Counted from the first letter of the stretch, positions 29,871 through 42,920 are shown. The stretch is DNA of 64,000 nucleotides from Gentiana macrophylla (GCA_026214975.1 CM047815.1:77157299-77221298), one strand, 5' to 3'. Program-made: numbers and translations. Notes: a model not told the origin generated them from the letters alone.

Positions 29871-32800
29871 CTAATCCTCTGGCATATCTGTTGCTTCTTC
29901 CGCCATTATGATCTCCATGTCTCTTACATCGCGCTTAAAAACATTGCCAAGTCTACCTATAGCCTCCGTCTGCTGTTGTAGGACCTGTCTCCGATCCCAA
30001 AAAGAAAGAAAAGGTAATTATTTTTAAACAATAAAGGATACAACAGCAGCAATCCTTGATGGTTGCATCAATGGTGTCACCCGCATTTGAGTGATGTATA
30101 AAGAATACAACTTTTGCATACCTCATGCATCTCAGTTAGACTCTGCTCGTGTATTTTGATTGATCCAGGCAGATATACAGAACCACCGCCAAGCCCATTG
30201 GCTTGAACTCGAGAAATTGTCAACAGATTCTGAACTCTTCTAGAAAGTTCAGCTCCTGATCCTTTTAGCTGTCAATTTCATCATCTGCTAGTTAGTACTT
30301 AGTATTGTTCCAATTTTACGTAAATTCACGAGGCAAAGATGACTATTAACATTCTCCAACTCGGTTGTTCAGATGTTATCATCGAACACATGGTAAAGAA
30401 ACATCAAAAAACATGAAATTCTAAACAAAAGTTGGTGAGTGTTTATTGATAGGGGAAGAAACTAGGTAGGAAAAAAAAGTATCTCAAACACACCAAAGAA
30501 CAAGATTGAGAACCTGTCTAGTTATGGCAGCCAATTTTTCTGCCAATTCAGCTTCTCCCTTCGTCAAAGGTAGCCGGCAGCCTTTGCCCTCCAATGCTTC
30601 AACAATTTTCATAACCTTCAAGGCCACATTAAACTATTAGCTTACTGAGGGCACAAACTTCACAAGGCTAATACAGCTAATGTATTAAAGCATATAAAAA
30701 AAATAATCCTTGAGGAAGTGAAGTTCTATGCAACCCCAACTAAGAATCTCAGGTGGAAGAACAGAGAATGAAAATTACGCCTCAAGCACCGACATCAACT
30801 GTAGAGCTTTCCTATAGTTTTTTTTTTCCCCTGACAGACTGGTAACAACAAAAGTAACGTGTGTGCAAAGATGATTTATGTAAAGTCAATCGTCAATCAT
30901 AGAGGTGATTAACATCCCACCTTTAAAAGACGCCTTTGAAGGGCCTGCTCCTTCTGTTTCATTCTCTGAATCCGAGGCAAGGTGTCAGCTTGAACATGAC
31001 ACTGAAGCTGCACGCGATAAAGCAATTAGAAGCAATTACGTGAGCCCTAACTTAAAAAAATAAATTAAAAGGAAAAGAATGAAAAAATGAAAAAGGGTAC
31101 CAGTTTCACGTTCCTCTGTGTTAAACGCAATCTCTCTGAATCATCATGTATGACTTCATCCTGTAGCTGCATGGACACGAAAAAAAGAACAAACAATGTT
31201 ATGCTACCCCAAAGCAGACATGCATGACTAAGAATAACAACAAAAAACTCAAAAAGCAAGACCATGATGAGAAACACATAAATTAATAATCCAGGAAATC
31301 AAATCATGTTCAGAATTGAGTGTACTCATCCAAACACATGAAGCACAGCAAGTTGCAAAGTACATCTTAATGGAAATGGAAACAAAAAATCTTGCCTGGA
31401 ACTATTTTAGGCAAGACCCCACAATACACAAAATTGCTCAGAAACCAGACAGCTTCAAAACCAATTACATAGATTGAACAGCGATATGCACTCCACACAT
31501 GAAATCAGATTACAAAGAAATTCCTCAACACAAGACAACCTACCATAAAACATCAAAAAAAACATCTGCCTAATTTCAATTTCAAATTTATAGCATTCCC
31601 ATCTAGTGATACAAATGTTCCAGCATAGATAACTTCAACTTACAGGTTCTTTATGTCAGCAATTAGAATGTCAACAACCAGTTACTAACCAAATGCAACA
31701 ACCAGACAGTAGAAAGCCGCGTTATTCCAAAAGGTGAAGTCATATATATGCCTCCCATTTTTGCCCAGTGCTAGTGTAAGCCTTTCATTAGATTCCCAGT
31801 TGCACATCATCTTTTTCCATCAGTGACATTCCACTTTTTCGTTGTCTTTTTCTTTTTTTTTGGGGTTTGGGGGTATATAGAACAACACGACCACATAATA
31901 CCACAACTATTCCATAATCACTTGAACAGAGGAAAAGTGGATGAAAGTACATTTTCAACTATGTCTTTACTCATTTTTCCATTTTGAACTTGCCCAAGTG
32001 AAATTGTACTGAACATCTTTCCAGCCTATGGATGGTTTGAAAATTAAGAGAATGAAACTGATGTGATGTTCAACAAAAGTTCAACAATATGGAGCAATTG
32101 GCATACGGACAAACAACATTTCAGGCGGCTTGCTCTGACCAAGACTCCACTTATGAAACCACAAAACCTCATTCATAGAAGACCAACTAAAAGCCAAAGG
32201 TACCTTGAGGCGATTTGATAGATCTTTAAAGCCCTGAACAAGCTGGGGCCATAGACGTTCACGGTTAGAACTCTCCATGCCTTCAAGCTTTCCCATAGCC
32301 TCTGCCCACATTATCTGACAATTAAAATTATTAAATAACAATTTGGAACACAAAACATTGGAAGTAACAAGATTATTACTCAACCAAACCAAAACTTACA
32401 TCAGATGCTCCAGCTGGCTTTACTCGGAACTGAGGTTCAGTGACACTGAACAACAAATGCTGCAAAACAAACAAAACACCTCAGGAAGTAAAGTCACCTA
32501 CTCACTGACCCGCAGTATGAGATAATACACGAGGATAAGCAACAAACATCATTTTCTTGTCAATCTCTGACTTTACCCTAAACTTATTGCTACCATACAT
32601 TTCTTTACAGTTAACATTTAGTAATTCTCAATCTTCGTGACTTCAAATAAAAAATATTGACAACTAGCTATCATTATGATTTTCTGAACTTCAAGTCCCA
32701 AGAGCTTATTAGTTGTAGTTAGCCTACCCAACAAAGACGGTACATGTAATTTGGAAATAATCAAAAGAACATGGGAAAAAAAGAAACTCAATCACACAAT

Positions 32801-33469
32801 ACCGGTAGAGAAAGCCAACCTTAAACGCATATTTAGGGTTTCCCTGATCTTCTCTGTAAGCGTCTACGATTGCCTAAAACAGGCCATGAACCAAGCGTCA
32901 AATAAAAAAGCATGTACAATTACAGGAGACAAGCTTTTACAACGTAATTAGGGTGTAGAAACGTATATCCACACCAAATTAAAGCCAACGGAAATTCGAC
33001 TTACTTGAATGTCGCGATCGGCGAGAGAGAACGGAAGTGGAGCAACCGGTGCCATCTGAGTAGTCAATTGAACATTCCCAAAAGGCATTGACGGTGCCGG
33101 CGTTCCAAAGGGTTGACCAAAGGGAGAAGACTGCTGTGCTGGAGTGGCACCGAATGGTGTGGAGGTACCGAAAGCGCTGGAGCTCTGAGGAGTCTGAAAG
33201 AAAGAAGGCTGCTGTTGTTGCTGCTGTTGAGGTTGTGATTGTTGAGAAAAAGGAGTGGAGAAAAGCGAGGTTCCAAATCCGGTGCCGAACGAGGGAGTGG
33301 AAGGCGTGCCGAAGGCAGGTGATGAAGCCGGAGTGCCAAAAGCTGGAGTGGCAGAGGGAGCACCGAAAGCCGAAGACGGAGTGCCGAAGGTCGGAGTAGA
33401 CGGTGTCCCAAATGCCGGGGTTGAGGAAGGGGTCCCGAAGAGGGAGGAGGAAGTCTGAGCTCCGAACAT
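29871..33469 (-). CDS. NUP54: Nucleoporin NUP54 (central channel FG nucleoporin)
   Basis: Nine exons join in phase: 33469-33005, 32873-32820, 32459-32400, 32314-32204, 31166-31101, 31007-30921, 30615-30514, 30268-30122 and 29984-29871, giving 401 residues. Residues 1 to about 135 are an FG domain built from repeats of FGTP/FGAP type with a glutamine run (about 80-92). The rest is helical, with the NUP54 alpha-helical region (IVDAYREDQGNPKYAFKHLLF, WAEAMGKLEGMESSNRERLWPQLVQGF) and C-terminal coiled-coil segments. The protein forms the NUP62-NUP58-NUP54 channel complex of the nuclear pore and contributes to selective transport. The length suits a plant NUP54. All introns are GT-AG. It is convergent with GCS1. 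Confidence 0.95.
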
Positions 33470-34020
33470 TTTTAGCTGCGCTGCAATTTTCCCACCGGCA
33501 CTGCTGTAGGGCAATATGTTAACTCATTTCACAGCGAATTGCCGCCATTTCTTGCGAATCTTTGTGTTGTGTTTTTATTTTTTATAGAATCATTGTATTT
33601 TTATTTTTACATTTTTTTTAGGGATGGTACCGTCACGACCATCGTGCTATAATAAACTATTACATCATTGATTTTAATGAACATGTATTAGAATTAAGAT
33701 AAATGTTTATCCCACAACAAAATAGCATAATACATTTTTACGCTATTGATTTTAATAGGTCTTATATTATGATCAATGATACATTATGATCTTAATAGGT
33801 CTGAAATTATAGGTCTTAATGGGACATATATGAATCAATAAGTCTTACATTATGATCAACGATACAAAAATGTGTTGTGATACTTTACTTTATTCATTCT
33901 GTTGTGTCATTATCAATACTCCGATCAATACTACATCGTTATCAAAGGTTAAAATATATGTTGCGTCATATGTTGTGGCTCAATTGTTGTGTCTGTAGCA
34001 TTTTTTTCCCTATGGAAAAA
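33470..34020. promoter_or_regulatory. NUP54 upstream region
   Basis: The first 80 bases should be the NUP54 5' UTR. Beyond that the sequence is strongly AT-rich with repeated CTTAATAGGTCT/ACATTATGATCAA phrases (33755-33870), so it may include a degenerate repeat. No gene was recognised. Confidence 0.35.
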
Positions 34021-36029
34021 AAGAATTAAAGGTTTGTTTGGATCGTAAAAAATTACAGATTCAATATTTATACTTTCTATTTGCAATATATTATTGATCG
34101 ATTATTGATTTCATATCCTAAATTATTTGTTTTGTCTTGATTTTGATCACGCCTGTAAAATCTCTTCCCATAGTAAGGTTGTTTTAGTTTTTTCGAAATT
34201 TGTTTTCCTTTTTTCTCTTTTAAGTTTTCTTTTCCTTTCAATTGCTGAAAACTGACCTAGCTCTGAAAAATCTATAAAAAGAATTCCAAGAAGCTTCATA
34301 AAATTCGTGTTTTCGAGTTTTCAGAGAAAAGTCCTGCTTTCCTATCCAACCCCTCATGGCAACACCCACCCAGATTCTGTAGAGCTCGGTTTGATCGTTC
34401 TAGGTTCATTTTGCATATCAGAGTGGAGATAACGAAGCATGATTGGTTTCTAGCAGTAGTTTCGGTTTTAGATCCATCGTTTGAAGGTAAGATTATCGTC
34501 GTTTCTTGTTTAATTCATAACTTTGATCATGTATGAGTTAGAATCCGTAGTATCCAAGTAGGCTATTCTTTTGTTCGTAGATTTGCGTAGCTTTGAAGGA
34601 TAATTGTTGTTTCGGTTCGTTTAAGAGGTAAGGAGTTCTTTTTATCGAAATGAACCGTTTTTTAATTAAAGTTTATGTTTATAATTCGTTCTGGTATTGT
34701 TTTCAGTTAAATTGCATGAAACTATACATGTTTATGTGTTTAAAGTATATGTCATGAATCTATAAGCCATGAAGCAAGTCCGTGGGAAGAAGTCGACCCG
34801 TTTTCCCAACCAATCTCTTAGGAAAGTGCACAGCCAGAAACCCCATAACTGCTTGCTGGTCATTCTATGTCGTATGCAATGTATTTATATTGTTATTTGG
34901 TTTTCTGCATATTTTCTGTAAACCGTTTCATGCAAGTGGAGACATGATGATAGTGTGGTGTTGTTATGGCTTTTGTATGATCACGTAGGATAGAATATGG
35001 CTTTAACATGAATTTATGTGCATTACATGCTCATACATGCCTTACGTATTTGCTCATGTATGCATAGTGAGATAATTGTTACTAGCAATGTATTGTACGG
35101 AGTACAATAGGTTCTTAAGACTTGTGTCAAGGGTATGACCAGCTGTATTAGCCATGTTGTTCTTCAGACAACGTATTGTACGGAGTACCTTGGGTCCTCA
35201 AGTCCCATGTTAGAGGTATGGGGTATGGTTGGGCATATTAGCCGTGTTGCAGACTGTGCCCTCAAGCTAAGTATTTTTTGGTGCTATGTAATGAAACATG
35301 AATATGAAAGGCAAGACAAGAACATGGATATGTTAAGTAAATAATTAATGTGACTGAACAAGTATGTGCAAGAGGAATTGAATGTATTTGATAGGCATAT
35401 ACGTTTTCTATGCATTGTACAAAGTTGGTTTTAAAGTGATTTTCCTTATGTTTCATGTTATGCTTTCAACTGTTTTGTAACTGGAAGAAGAAAATTCATG
35501 TCATGTCTCCCGCATTTGACAAACATGAATCTATCTTTTGATTGTCTTTCTCCTCAATAAGTTTATCCATGAGCTTTACTCATTTATTTGGATTAAGAAG
35601 ATATGCACGTGCATGATGAGTTTGATGATGAGCTTGGAGAACAAGCTTAAGAGTGGAGCTATGAAGTTTCTTATGTTTTAGTCGTTTGTCTTTAGTAGTT
35701 GTCTTTGAATAAGGCTTGAATACGGCTTGGATGCCAAGTAATTATAGTTGTTCCTTTTTGTTCAGACATGTTGGTAGTTTGGGATTTTAGTATGTATTTC
35801 CGTTATTTATGACAGTAGTTCGACAACAGTTGTATTCAGTTGAAGTTAGTTTCTTTGGAATACCCTGACGGTCTATCTCCCCAATTTTTGCTTGTTTCTT
35901 TCTTCCGTGATTCTTTTTTATACTCCTATATGACATCAGACTTACGTGAGTTTTAGGGTTTCTTTAAAAGTCATGTGCCGAGCGTTCAATTTCCGGATAA
36001 GGATACAGTATCCGGGAGCGGGGCGTTAC
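34020..36029 (+). mobile_element. Probable solo or truncated Ty3/gypsy LTR
   Basis: The stretch has no open frame above 70 codons. It ends CCGGATAAGGATACAGTATCCGGGAGCGGGGCGTTACA, a terminus typical of gypsy LTRs just before a primer site, but here the next bases (ATCACAAACA) are not a primer site. Upstream, sequence around 34300-34480 (CGAGTTTTCAGAGAAAAGTCCTG, GTAGAGCTCGGTTTGATCGTTCTAGGTTC) also looks like a gypsy LTR. The left end and target duplication were not found. Confidence 0.4.
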
Positions 36030-36454
36030 AATCACAAACATTTATTTTTAGAGCATTGTTAATGGCACCACATATTGGAGAAATTTCGATTTTCCAGATG
36101 TCGAAATTTGTTTTCGACCTCTCCAAAATCGAGTTTTATGCATAAATTCGATTATGAAGATGTCGAATTTTAGTGTGATGCTTCAAAAGTAAATTGATTC
36201 TAATGCCAATAATAGTGCCCTTGTTTTTAATGTTCTAAAATATTAGAAACATCACAAACGTTACAATTCAATTGATAAATCACAACCCCAAACTTCTCTA
36301 ATATTCTATGCCCTCAACTTCAATATTTTGAGATATGTCAACATTGATTATCATTGACACTCTTCTTCTCATAATCCTGATGAACTTCATCACCAATATT
36401 TCTCGACGAGTTTACATGTAAAATTTGACATCGCAACTAAACAACTATATAATA
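36030..36454. other. AT-rich spacer with inverted TCGAAATTT/AAATTCGA phrases
   Basis: No gene. Around 36085-36180 several short inverted phrases (ATTTCGATTTTCC, TGTCGAAATTTG, AAATTCGATTATG, TGTCGAATTTTA) suggest a decayed MITE. Nothing else was recognised. Confidence 0.3.
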
Positions 36455-36713
36455 CTCCTCCGTCCCAATTTGTTTTGGATTTATTCCATTTATGGTTATC
36501 CCAAAATAAGTCTCATAACTCTAATTAGACTCAAAGTTTTTTGCTTTAATTGCCTAAATTGCCCCAATGTACATATAAAATGAAAATGGTGCTACACATA
36601 AAAAGGATAAAAAGGTAAATTAGCCATGTTTTAAATGACCATACAACCTATTAAATGATGTCTCCTTAAATATTTTGAGTTCCAAAATGTCTCAAACAAA
36701 TTGGGACGATGGA
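36455..36713. mobile_element. Stowaway-like MITE
   Basis: Left end CTCCTCCGTCCCAATTTGTTT; right end on the minus strand TCCATCGTCCCAATTTGTTTGAG. Inverted ends match over about 20 bases with few differences, and a TA precedes the left end. The interior is AT-rich and non-coding. Confidence 0.7.
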
Positions 36714-36715
36714 TT

Positions 36716-37277
36716 AGTTTTTTGTGTGTGGCGATGCTCAAAATCGTCACCAAGGAAATCGGGTTAAGGACCGGATAATCGGACCTTGTGGGGATATCCA
36801 ATTACTATGAAAGGTGGATTTGTTGATGATGTATATATAGTTGGGCCATGGGGAATTGGTTGTCTATGTACCATTGTATTGTAAATGATCAAGCTATTGT
36901 AACGTAGTTCTAGAGATTGGAGGAGATGATCATTTTATAGGGCTCCCTCGTGGGGGAGTTGATTATGCCGTCCTTGAAAACATGGTCAATGGTCTGAGGC
37001 AGTTATGAGGGTGTTCATGGTGTAATCATGCCCCATATGCATAGATCATAGAACCGTTGTATGATCATGAGTTTAAGTCTTGTTGACTGTATAACCATCG
37101 TCTAAGTTTGTCAAGACATATACTATACTGAGGTCGGGCCATGCCTAAGGTCTGATATAGTGTTAAGTTCGTTAGAACCACTTTACCTAAAAGATCCAAA
37201 TTAAATTGCTGAGTGCCACATGAATGACTTGTGTCATACCAACATCAACGTGTTTGTTATTTATTTGTATAATCAAA
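36716..37277. other. Unassigned repeat-like spacer
   Basis: No open frame of note. A TATA-like GATGTATATATAG at about 36825 and a generally LTR-like composition suggest a decayed LTR, but no ends could be defined. Confidence 0.25.
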
Positions 37278-37510
37278 GTTTGGAGACTAGGGTTCGAACC
37301 CCACTTGGGGAAAAAAAGATCTGAGTTTGGATTTGCGTGAATATAAAATCAACAATCTATTATTACTTAGCGGGCACAAGGTGCATCGGTTTAGTGGTGA
37401 GCTAGACTATAATCTGGTGTGGAGACCAGGGTTCGAACCCCACTTGGAGAGAAAAAAAGATCGGAGTTTGGATTTGCGTGAATATAAAATCAACAATCTA
37501 TTATTACTTT
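37278..37510 (+). mobile_element. tRNA-derived SINE with duplicated 3' part
   Basis: The second unit has a pol III box A-like GGTTTAGTGGTGAGC (37388-37402) and box B GGTTCGAACCC (37430-37440), spaced as in tRNA-derived SINEs. From box B onward it is a near copy of 37291-37368: GGTTCGAACCCCACTTGG, then GAGTTTGGATTTGCGTGAATATAAAATCAACAATCTATTATTACTT. Either two SINEs lie in tandem with the first truncated, or the 3' part was duplicated. Confidence 0.6.
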
Positions 37511-37739
37511 CCCTAAAAAACAATTTATTATTACTAGAGTAAGACAAAAAAAAACCTTGGTGCTTGTTAGAAGATTTCAACCAAGTGGCTTTCCAAAAGA
37601 GAAAAAAAAAAAAGGAGGAAGGAGTGTGGGGGGATACAATAGAGTTAAATTTTGGTCTATGATCCAGCACTGTGAGCTACTAGAGGTGCCTTTTCAGGGG
37701 CCCAGATTCACCTAGGAAGGGACTACGTATGGAAATCAG

Positions 37740-38142
37740 AAGATCCATCAGAGACTAGATCAAGGATGGTGCAACACTGCTTGGTTGGAAATGTTTGAGA
37801 GTGCCCTGATCAAGCATCTGCCCAGGGTGCACTCGGATCATAATCCGATCTTACTTGACACAGAATTCAGAGTCAATAAACATAAGAGGGAGCATAATTT
37901 CTTCTTTCAGAGAGCTTGGATGGAACATGCTGGTTTTGAGGATTTTGTCATTGATACTTGGGATGAAAGATTGAGTATGTTTGATATGGGTCAAAAGTTT
38001 GCTAAGGCATCCTCTTCCTGGAACCACATGTCTTTGGCCATATCTTCCACAAAAAGAAAAACTGCCTAGCCAGAATTCAAGGGATTGAGTACAGCCTGAA
38101 CAACACTCCTTCTAGCTACCTATCCAATCTCCATGCCCAACT
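37740..38142 (+). pseudogene. LINE endonuclease C-terminal part
   Basis: An open stretch from 37785 carries SDHNPILLD, the His-Asp motif that closes the active site of APE-type LINE endonucleases, followed by the linker FFFQRAWMEH.GF that leads to the RT. The frame shifts near 38066, shortly before the insertion point. Confidence 0.8.
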
Positions 38143-40118
38143 TGTTAGGTGTGATGCCCGAAAGACAATTTTGTAATTGTTTTATTTAATAAATGAAATG
38201 ATATTGTTATTCATATTCATTATTCTCATATTCACCGATGTGACAATAGTATTTACACTACAAAAAACCCTAAAGTATGTCGTTTATGTAATGACTTAAC
38301 TCAGTGTATGATATATACACGGGAGGATTGAGTTAACTCAGTTCGCGACCCAGGATTCTATTTTATCATCAATCCAACCCTCGTTCACGCTTTTTCTTTT
38401 TCTTATCGATGAATAGATCTCTTTACTTGTATGACTTAGGTGTCTCGTATTTAGCAAAAAAGTGATTCGATTGATGAATATGAGATCGACGATATCGATG
38501 AGATTGATATTGAAGTTAATCGAGAGTATCGGGTCTCTCCTTAAACGTGCTATTAATGCGCCCAGAACACAATAGGTGTGATTGTCTTATCCGGACTTTC
38601 GGTTAAGAGAACCTAGTGGGGCATTTATATATGATAGATATATCATATTGAAATTTGGACCGATTTGATTAGAGTTCACGATATAATTCCGTAATCGAAG
38701 TCTTATCGAATCAATGGATGATCATATTTATGGATATATCTTAATCTCGAGGTGATCACAATCCAACCGCTTGAATCGATTATGAAGTTTGACTTGACGG
38801 TTAAGGATTACATCGAGTCTGTGGTCCGAATTACCCCATCTTGGCATTGTCTTTGGATTGAGTGAGTAGTCCGTGTTATCACAGATATCTGTAATCCATT
38901 CCTTCCATTTATGGAAGTAGATAGACAGATTCCCTTATTTGTTAATCCTAGAAACCGATCGATCCATGGAGTTCATATTACAATCGATTAGCTACCGGTG
39001 AGTTGTATGAATTAATTGATCACTAGGGGTTAATGGTAAATAATGATAAGAGGTTCTAGAAAGGGTTAACGGTAACTTCCCGATTTAGAATGAAAAATCA
39101 TGGAGGATTAATCCATATGTAATGATTATATCAATGGACGCTTATTATTGTTCTCGTGAGGAGATAAATATAATCTCATAATCGGAGGAGTGCGATACCA
39201 CGGGATTATGGTGGCATATTCCGTGATTGATTTATCGAATATAATTATTACATTGCTCGTAAGATAATTATTTATTTGATTTATCGGAGTCACGATTATT
39301 AGTCCATGGTCCCCGACGTGCCTCCTAATATAGCATAACTATTCTCGGATGTCGAATCCTAATAATATTAATTTAGTTCTTGTTGGATTTTATTAAAACG
39401 ATATGTGAATTAATTGTTTAGTGGACTATTAAATTAGTCGGGCTAAATAATTAAATATGTGGAAAAGACATTTTCCATAATCTTGACCCAATTATTGTGT
39501 TATGGCAAAATTAATATTGACTAGGTCAATATTAGAAATTTCGCCTCATGCTCTTTTTTATGGAACAAGAAATTGTTTTCTTGTGTATTAATAAGACATG
39601 TGCATAAAATATTTATTGGATAAATATTTATGGAAAGAAATAAAGATAAATATTATTCTAGATTTGTTCTAGAATATTATGGGATTATTTTTATTTAATG
39701 GATTTATTTTAATTGCAAAATAAAATCCTTGGAGGCTAAGTTTTACTCTCCTATATAAAGAGAGTTTTCCAAGCCTTAGACACACAATATTTTCGAGTTC
39801 CACCTCTTAGAGAGGAGGAAGAAATTTCGGCCAAGAGGGTTGGGGAAAAATCTTAGAGATTTTTCCGGGTAGCATATCGGAAGGGTTCGAGTTGAGAATT
39901 TCCTTCCACCGGGAGTTGCTTGGATCACACGTATGGAAGATCGTGGTGCTCTTCACACCTTCGTTCGTTCTTTCTATTGCGGTTCTCCAACTTGAATTTT
40001 GAGATCCAAGAGGTATGTTTTACAACCCCCTTGTAGATGTAGATCTAATTATTTTATTACGTATATATTATAGATCTAGATCCTTAAATCGCTTCCGTTG
40101 CGGATGATATTACTAACA
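38143..40118 (+). repeat. 5' LTR of the copia-like element
   Basis: Nearly the same as 43007-44841 except for scattered changes and a replaced or inserted block (about 38330-38515) that is absent or different in the right copy. A promoter-like CTCCTATATAAAGAGAG lies at about 39749. Confidence 0.9.
39749..39768 (+). promoter_or_regulatory. LTR TATA box of the copia-like element
   Basis: CTCCTATATAAAGAGAG is a clear plant TATA context and is conserved in the other LTR at about 44470. Transcription would start some 30 bases downstream, defining the U3/R border about 1.6 kb into the LTR. Confidence 0.6.
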
Positions 40119-40119
40119 G

Positions 40120-40131
40120 TGGTAGCAGAGC
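40120..40131 (+). other. Primer binding site of the copia-like element
   Basis: TGGTAGCAGAGC lies one base after the 5' LTR. It differs at one position from TGGTATCAGAGC, the site complementary to the initiator methionine tRNA used by most plant copia elements. Confidence 0.75.
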
Positions 40132-42479
40132 ATTTAACGATTAAAGGAGTAAACAACGGGCAGTTAATTTTAGCTAGAATAGTGGGAGTGATATAAGGAA
40201 ATGAATCTCGGATTCAACCCTTGGATATCACGGAAGATTTATTTTCTGTTTAAGATTCGTTGGAACGAATGGATTTACCTTCTATTCGATAATTTGTTTG
40301 TCGTATGGAAAGTGAATATACCATTTGTAGTATTTAATCCAAGACTCGGACTTTTGTTTTATAAAGTCAAAACCACTTAGAATCATTTGAAATATGTATA
40401 TAAAACACATCTTAAGAACTATTAAAAGCAATTGGTTTCTATATTTAGATAAACGCTTCTTCATATTCCATAGTTAGTGCATAGTCCTTAAAAGACAAGA
40501 CTCAAGGCGGCTTAGGGTGATTCCTTTCTCGATACCTGGTTATATTGTCTCAAAGGTTCAATGACTAAGTTTCCTTTCAATCGGGAAAGGATAATGGTTA
40601 TAAAGAAGTAACATAGCTTGTTCATGACGACCTTCGGGGTCTGATGAAAGATACGAGCTAGTAGGAGCTTCCGAGTAGTGACTTCTTGTCTGATAACTAT
40701 TCAAACACTCCGGAAAGTTTATCCAAAATATTTTTGAGGTTTCTCTGTTTTCAACAGAGATAGAGTATTCTATACTTGGAATAGGCCATTCATAGTCCTC
40801 GAGACTGATGCTCAGCCTGCCTCATTGTGACATGTTCTCACTAAGTGAGAAACCGTTAAATTGCCTTACATAGTTTTAGATGTGCTACAATACACTGCTT
40901 AACTCAATAAAGATATTGGAAGCGAAATAACGGTTTACATTGAAATGTAAGACCGAGAAGTCTACCTAGAATATGCTTTGGAATTTACGGATAAGGTGTG
41001 GATTCGGTTCACCCCACTTCCATAAATATAAACATTTAGCACACGGTGCTTGAAGGTAGATTGGGAATTTCGCGAACATGTTCGGTCAGTGACCGATCGT
41101 TATATATCTTGTAGCATTGAGAAAAAGGTTTGTTATAAGATTCTTGAAATCGGGAAGGGACAGTTATACTGTTGCATCCTTCCTGATAGAGTCCATGAAC
41201 ATCAAAACCTTGAACCTTGAAGTACGTTTACTCAAGGTAGTTACTAACTGATTAAAATCAGACCACATCCAACATCAATTGTTGGTGATAAAACTAAATA
41301 CTACTAAACTAGATCAGAATTTCGATCCACCCAGTAAATATTGGGAGTATGGTTTATCCATTACACATTAAGGGTTCTGCGGACTTTGTAGTCTCAGGAT
41401 CGATTGATGACCTATGGCTCTTTTGTGAGCATTATAGGATTCTGATAATAGAGGTTGGTTTAATAGCCATAACCCCCGTGAATGGAGTTCGGTACTCAGA
41501 TTACTGTTTCATGCTCTTGTAGAACCACCTGAGCGTCTCAGGCCCAGTGGGAGTAATTGGATCTACATGGAAAAGAGTAGAATGAATAGGAAAGTTTATC
41601 TTTCAGAGCAAAGATTGAGTGGTCTAGGGGTAATTCCCTAAGAAGTAGAGAGTTAATCAGACCTTGAACTCTCTTACCACTTAGTATTGCATGATTTCGT
41701 TCAAAAGAAAATAGGGGTGATTCCCTGAGACTTTCTTGCCAAACAAACGGAGTCTGGATTCATTCGAAACAGAAGGGTATTGCATTATGAACTTATGACA
41801 GGATGACTGTCAAGGCTTATGTCCTTTGTGGATAAAAAGCGAACCTCTCGGTCAATGGAAGTCATATATTTCTACAATATGTGGATTTGACCAGAATATT
41901 GATACGTCTTTTGTAGACTGGATATCAAATTTTAGTACAGTAGTAAATATATATACATATATTAGTGTTTGTGAAGGATAACACTGCACCAGTTGGAATC
42001 AACATGGGTGTGTTATCTGAAGTCAGAATCTGAAAATGCCACATTTCTCTTCAACAGAGATTTGGACAACATTCTTAAGAGTTTGGCTCGGTCTAATTCT
42101 TTAGAATCAGTCACTGGTTTCCCATCCATCTTATTGGTTAAGATGATGCATCTGTGTATGCAACATTCAACGAGGAAGTTCTACCCTATGCCTCAGGAAT
42201 GACTCTCTAAATCTTCGGATCAAGAGAAATGGGATAGATTCTCTTTCTAGTAAGAGATGGTCAGGTTATTGAATGTCAACTTTGATCGAATCTTAGATTC
42301 GGCGGTTAACAAAGCAAGTTTAGTGTGTCATTTAGTATCTTGAAGAGAACGAGGAATAATATGCGGACATATTCATGTGTGAACTTGGATATGTGTGATA
42401 CACTGATTTTGACTTTATGTCAGATTGAGGATGATCGTTAAGTCGATCTCGGGCTCAGTGTTTACTCTTGTGTTGAAGC

Positions 42480-42800
42480 TATTGTCTGGAGGAATCCAGC
42501 AACGCCAACTCGGCTTTAACTAGTTGGGTGATTAGCGGCTTTTGTAGTAGCTAGAGAGGCGATATAGCTTAAGGATTTCCTTTTCATATTTGGAGTGATT
42601 CTAGATTTGGAAGCCGATACCACATCATTGTGCAAACAATGAAGGGGTAGCTTAAAAGGTTTTTCGAAATCACTAGAGGTCCAAAAGCATATTGGGAAAG
42701 TACTACATGATTAGATGGACCGGTAACGTTTCGATTCTACGGATCGTCTCGAGCCGACAACCTGACTAATCATTAAGACCCATGACATTTAGATGTAGGT
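42480..42800 (+). pseudogene. Decayed copia RNase H in the copia-like element
   Basis: Across frameshifts and stops, phrases in the right order can be read: VAREAI.LKDFL (the ASEAAKEAVWL helix), CANNEG (CDNNGA), a KHIGKYYMIR piece (KHIERRYHLIRE) and SRADNLTN (the ADNLADPLTK end). The spacing matches the RNase H C-terminal half of Ty1/copia. This shows that the element once carried a copia pol. Confidence 0.6.
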
Positions 42801-42920
42801 GCTCCCCGAGTCACTGACCTATCCTACGACGGCATACTCGGAGTGTACTTTGGAATCTCAAATGGTTATGATATGCTTAGTGGGTACTAGAATACGGGAT
42901 GAGTCTCCATTGCTTTAGAG

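Noticed and set aside
33064..33458. Open frames on both strands overlapping the first NUP54 exon
   Set aside because: They are shadows of the FGTP repeat exon; only the frame with the GT donor at 33005 joins to the other NUP54 exons.
34782..34988. A 68-codon open frame in the LTR-like region
   Set aside because: No homology recognised, and it lies within repeat-like sequence with no surrounding exon structure.
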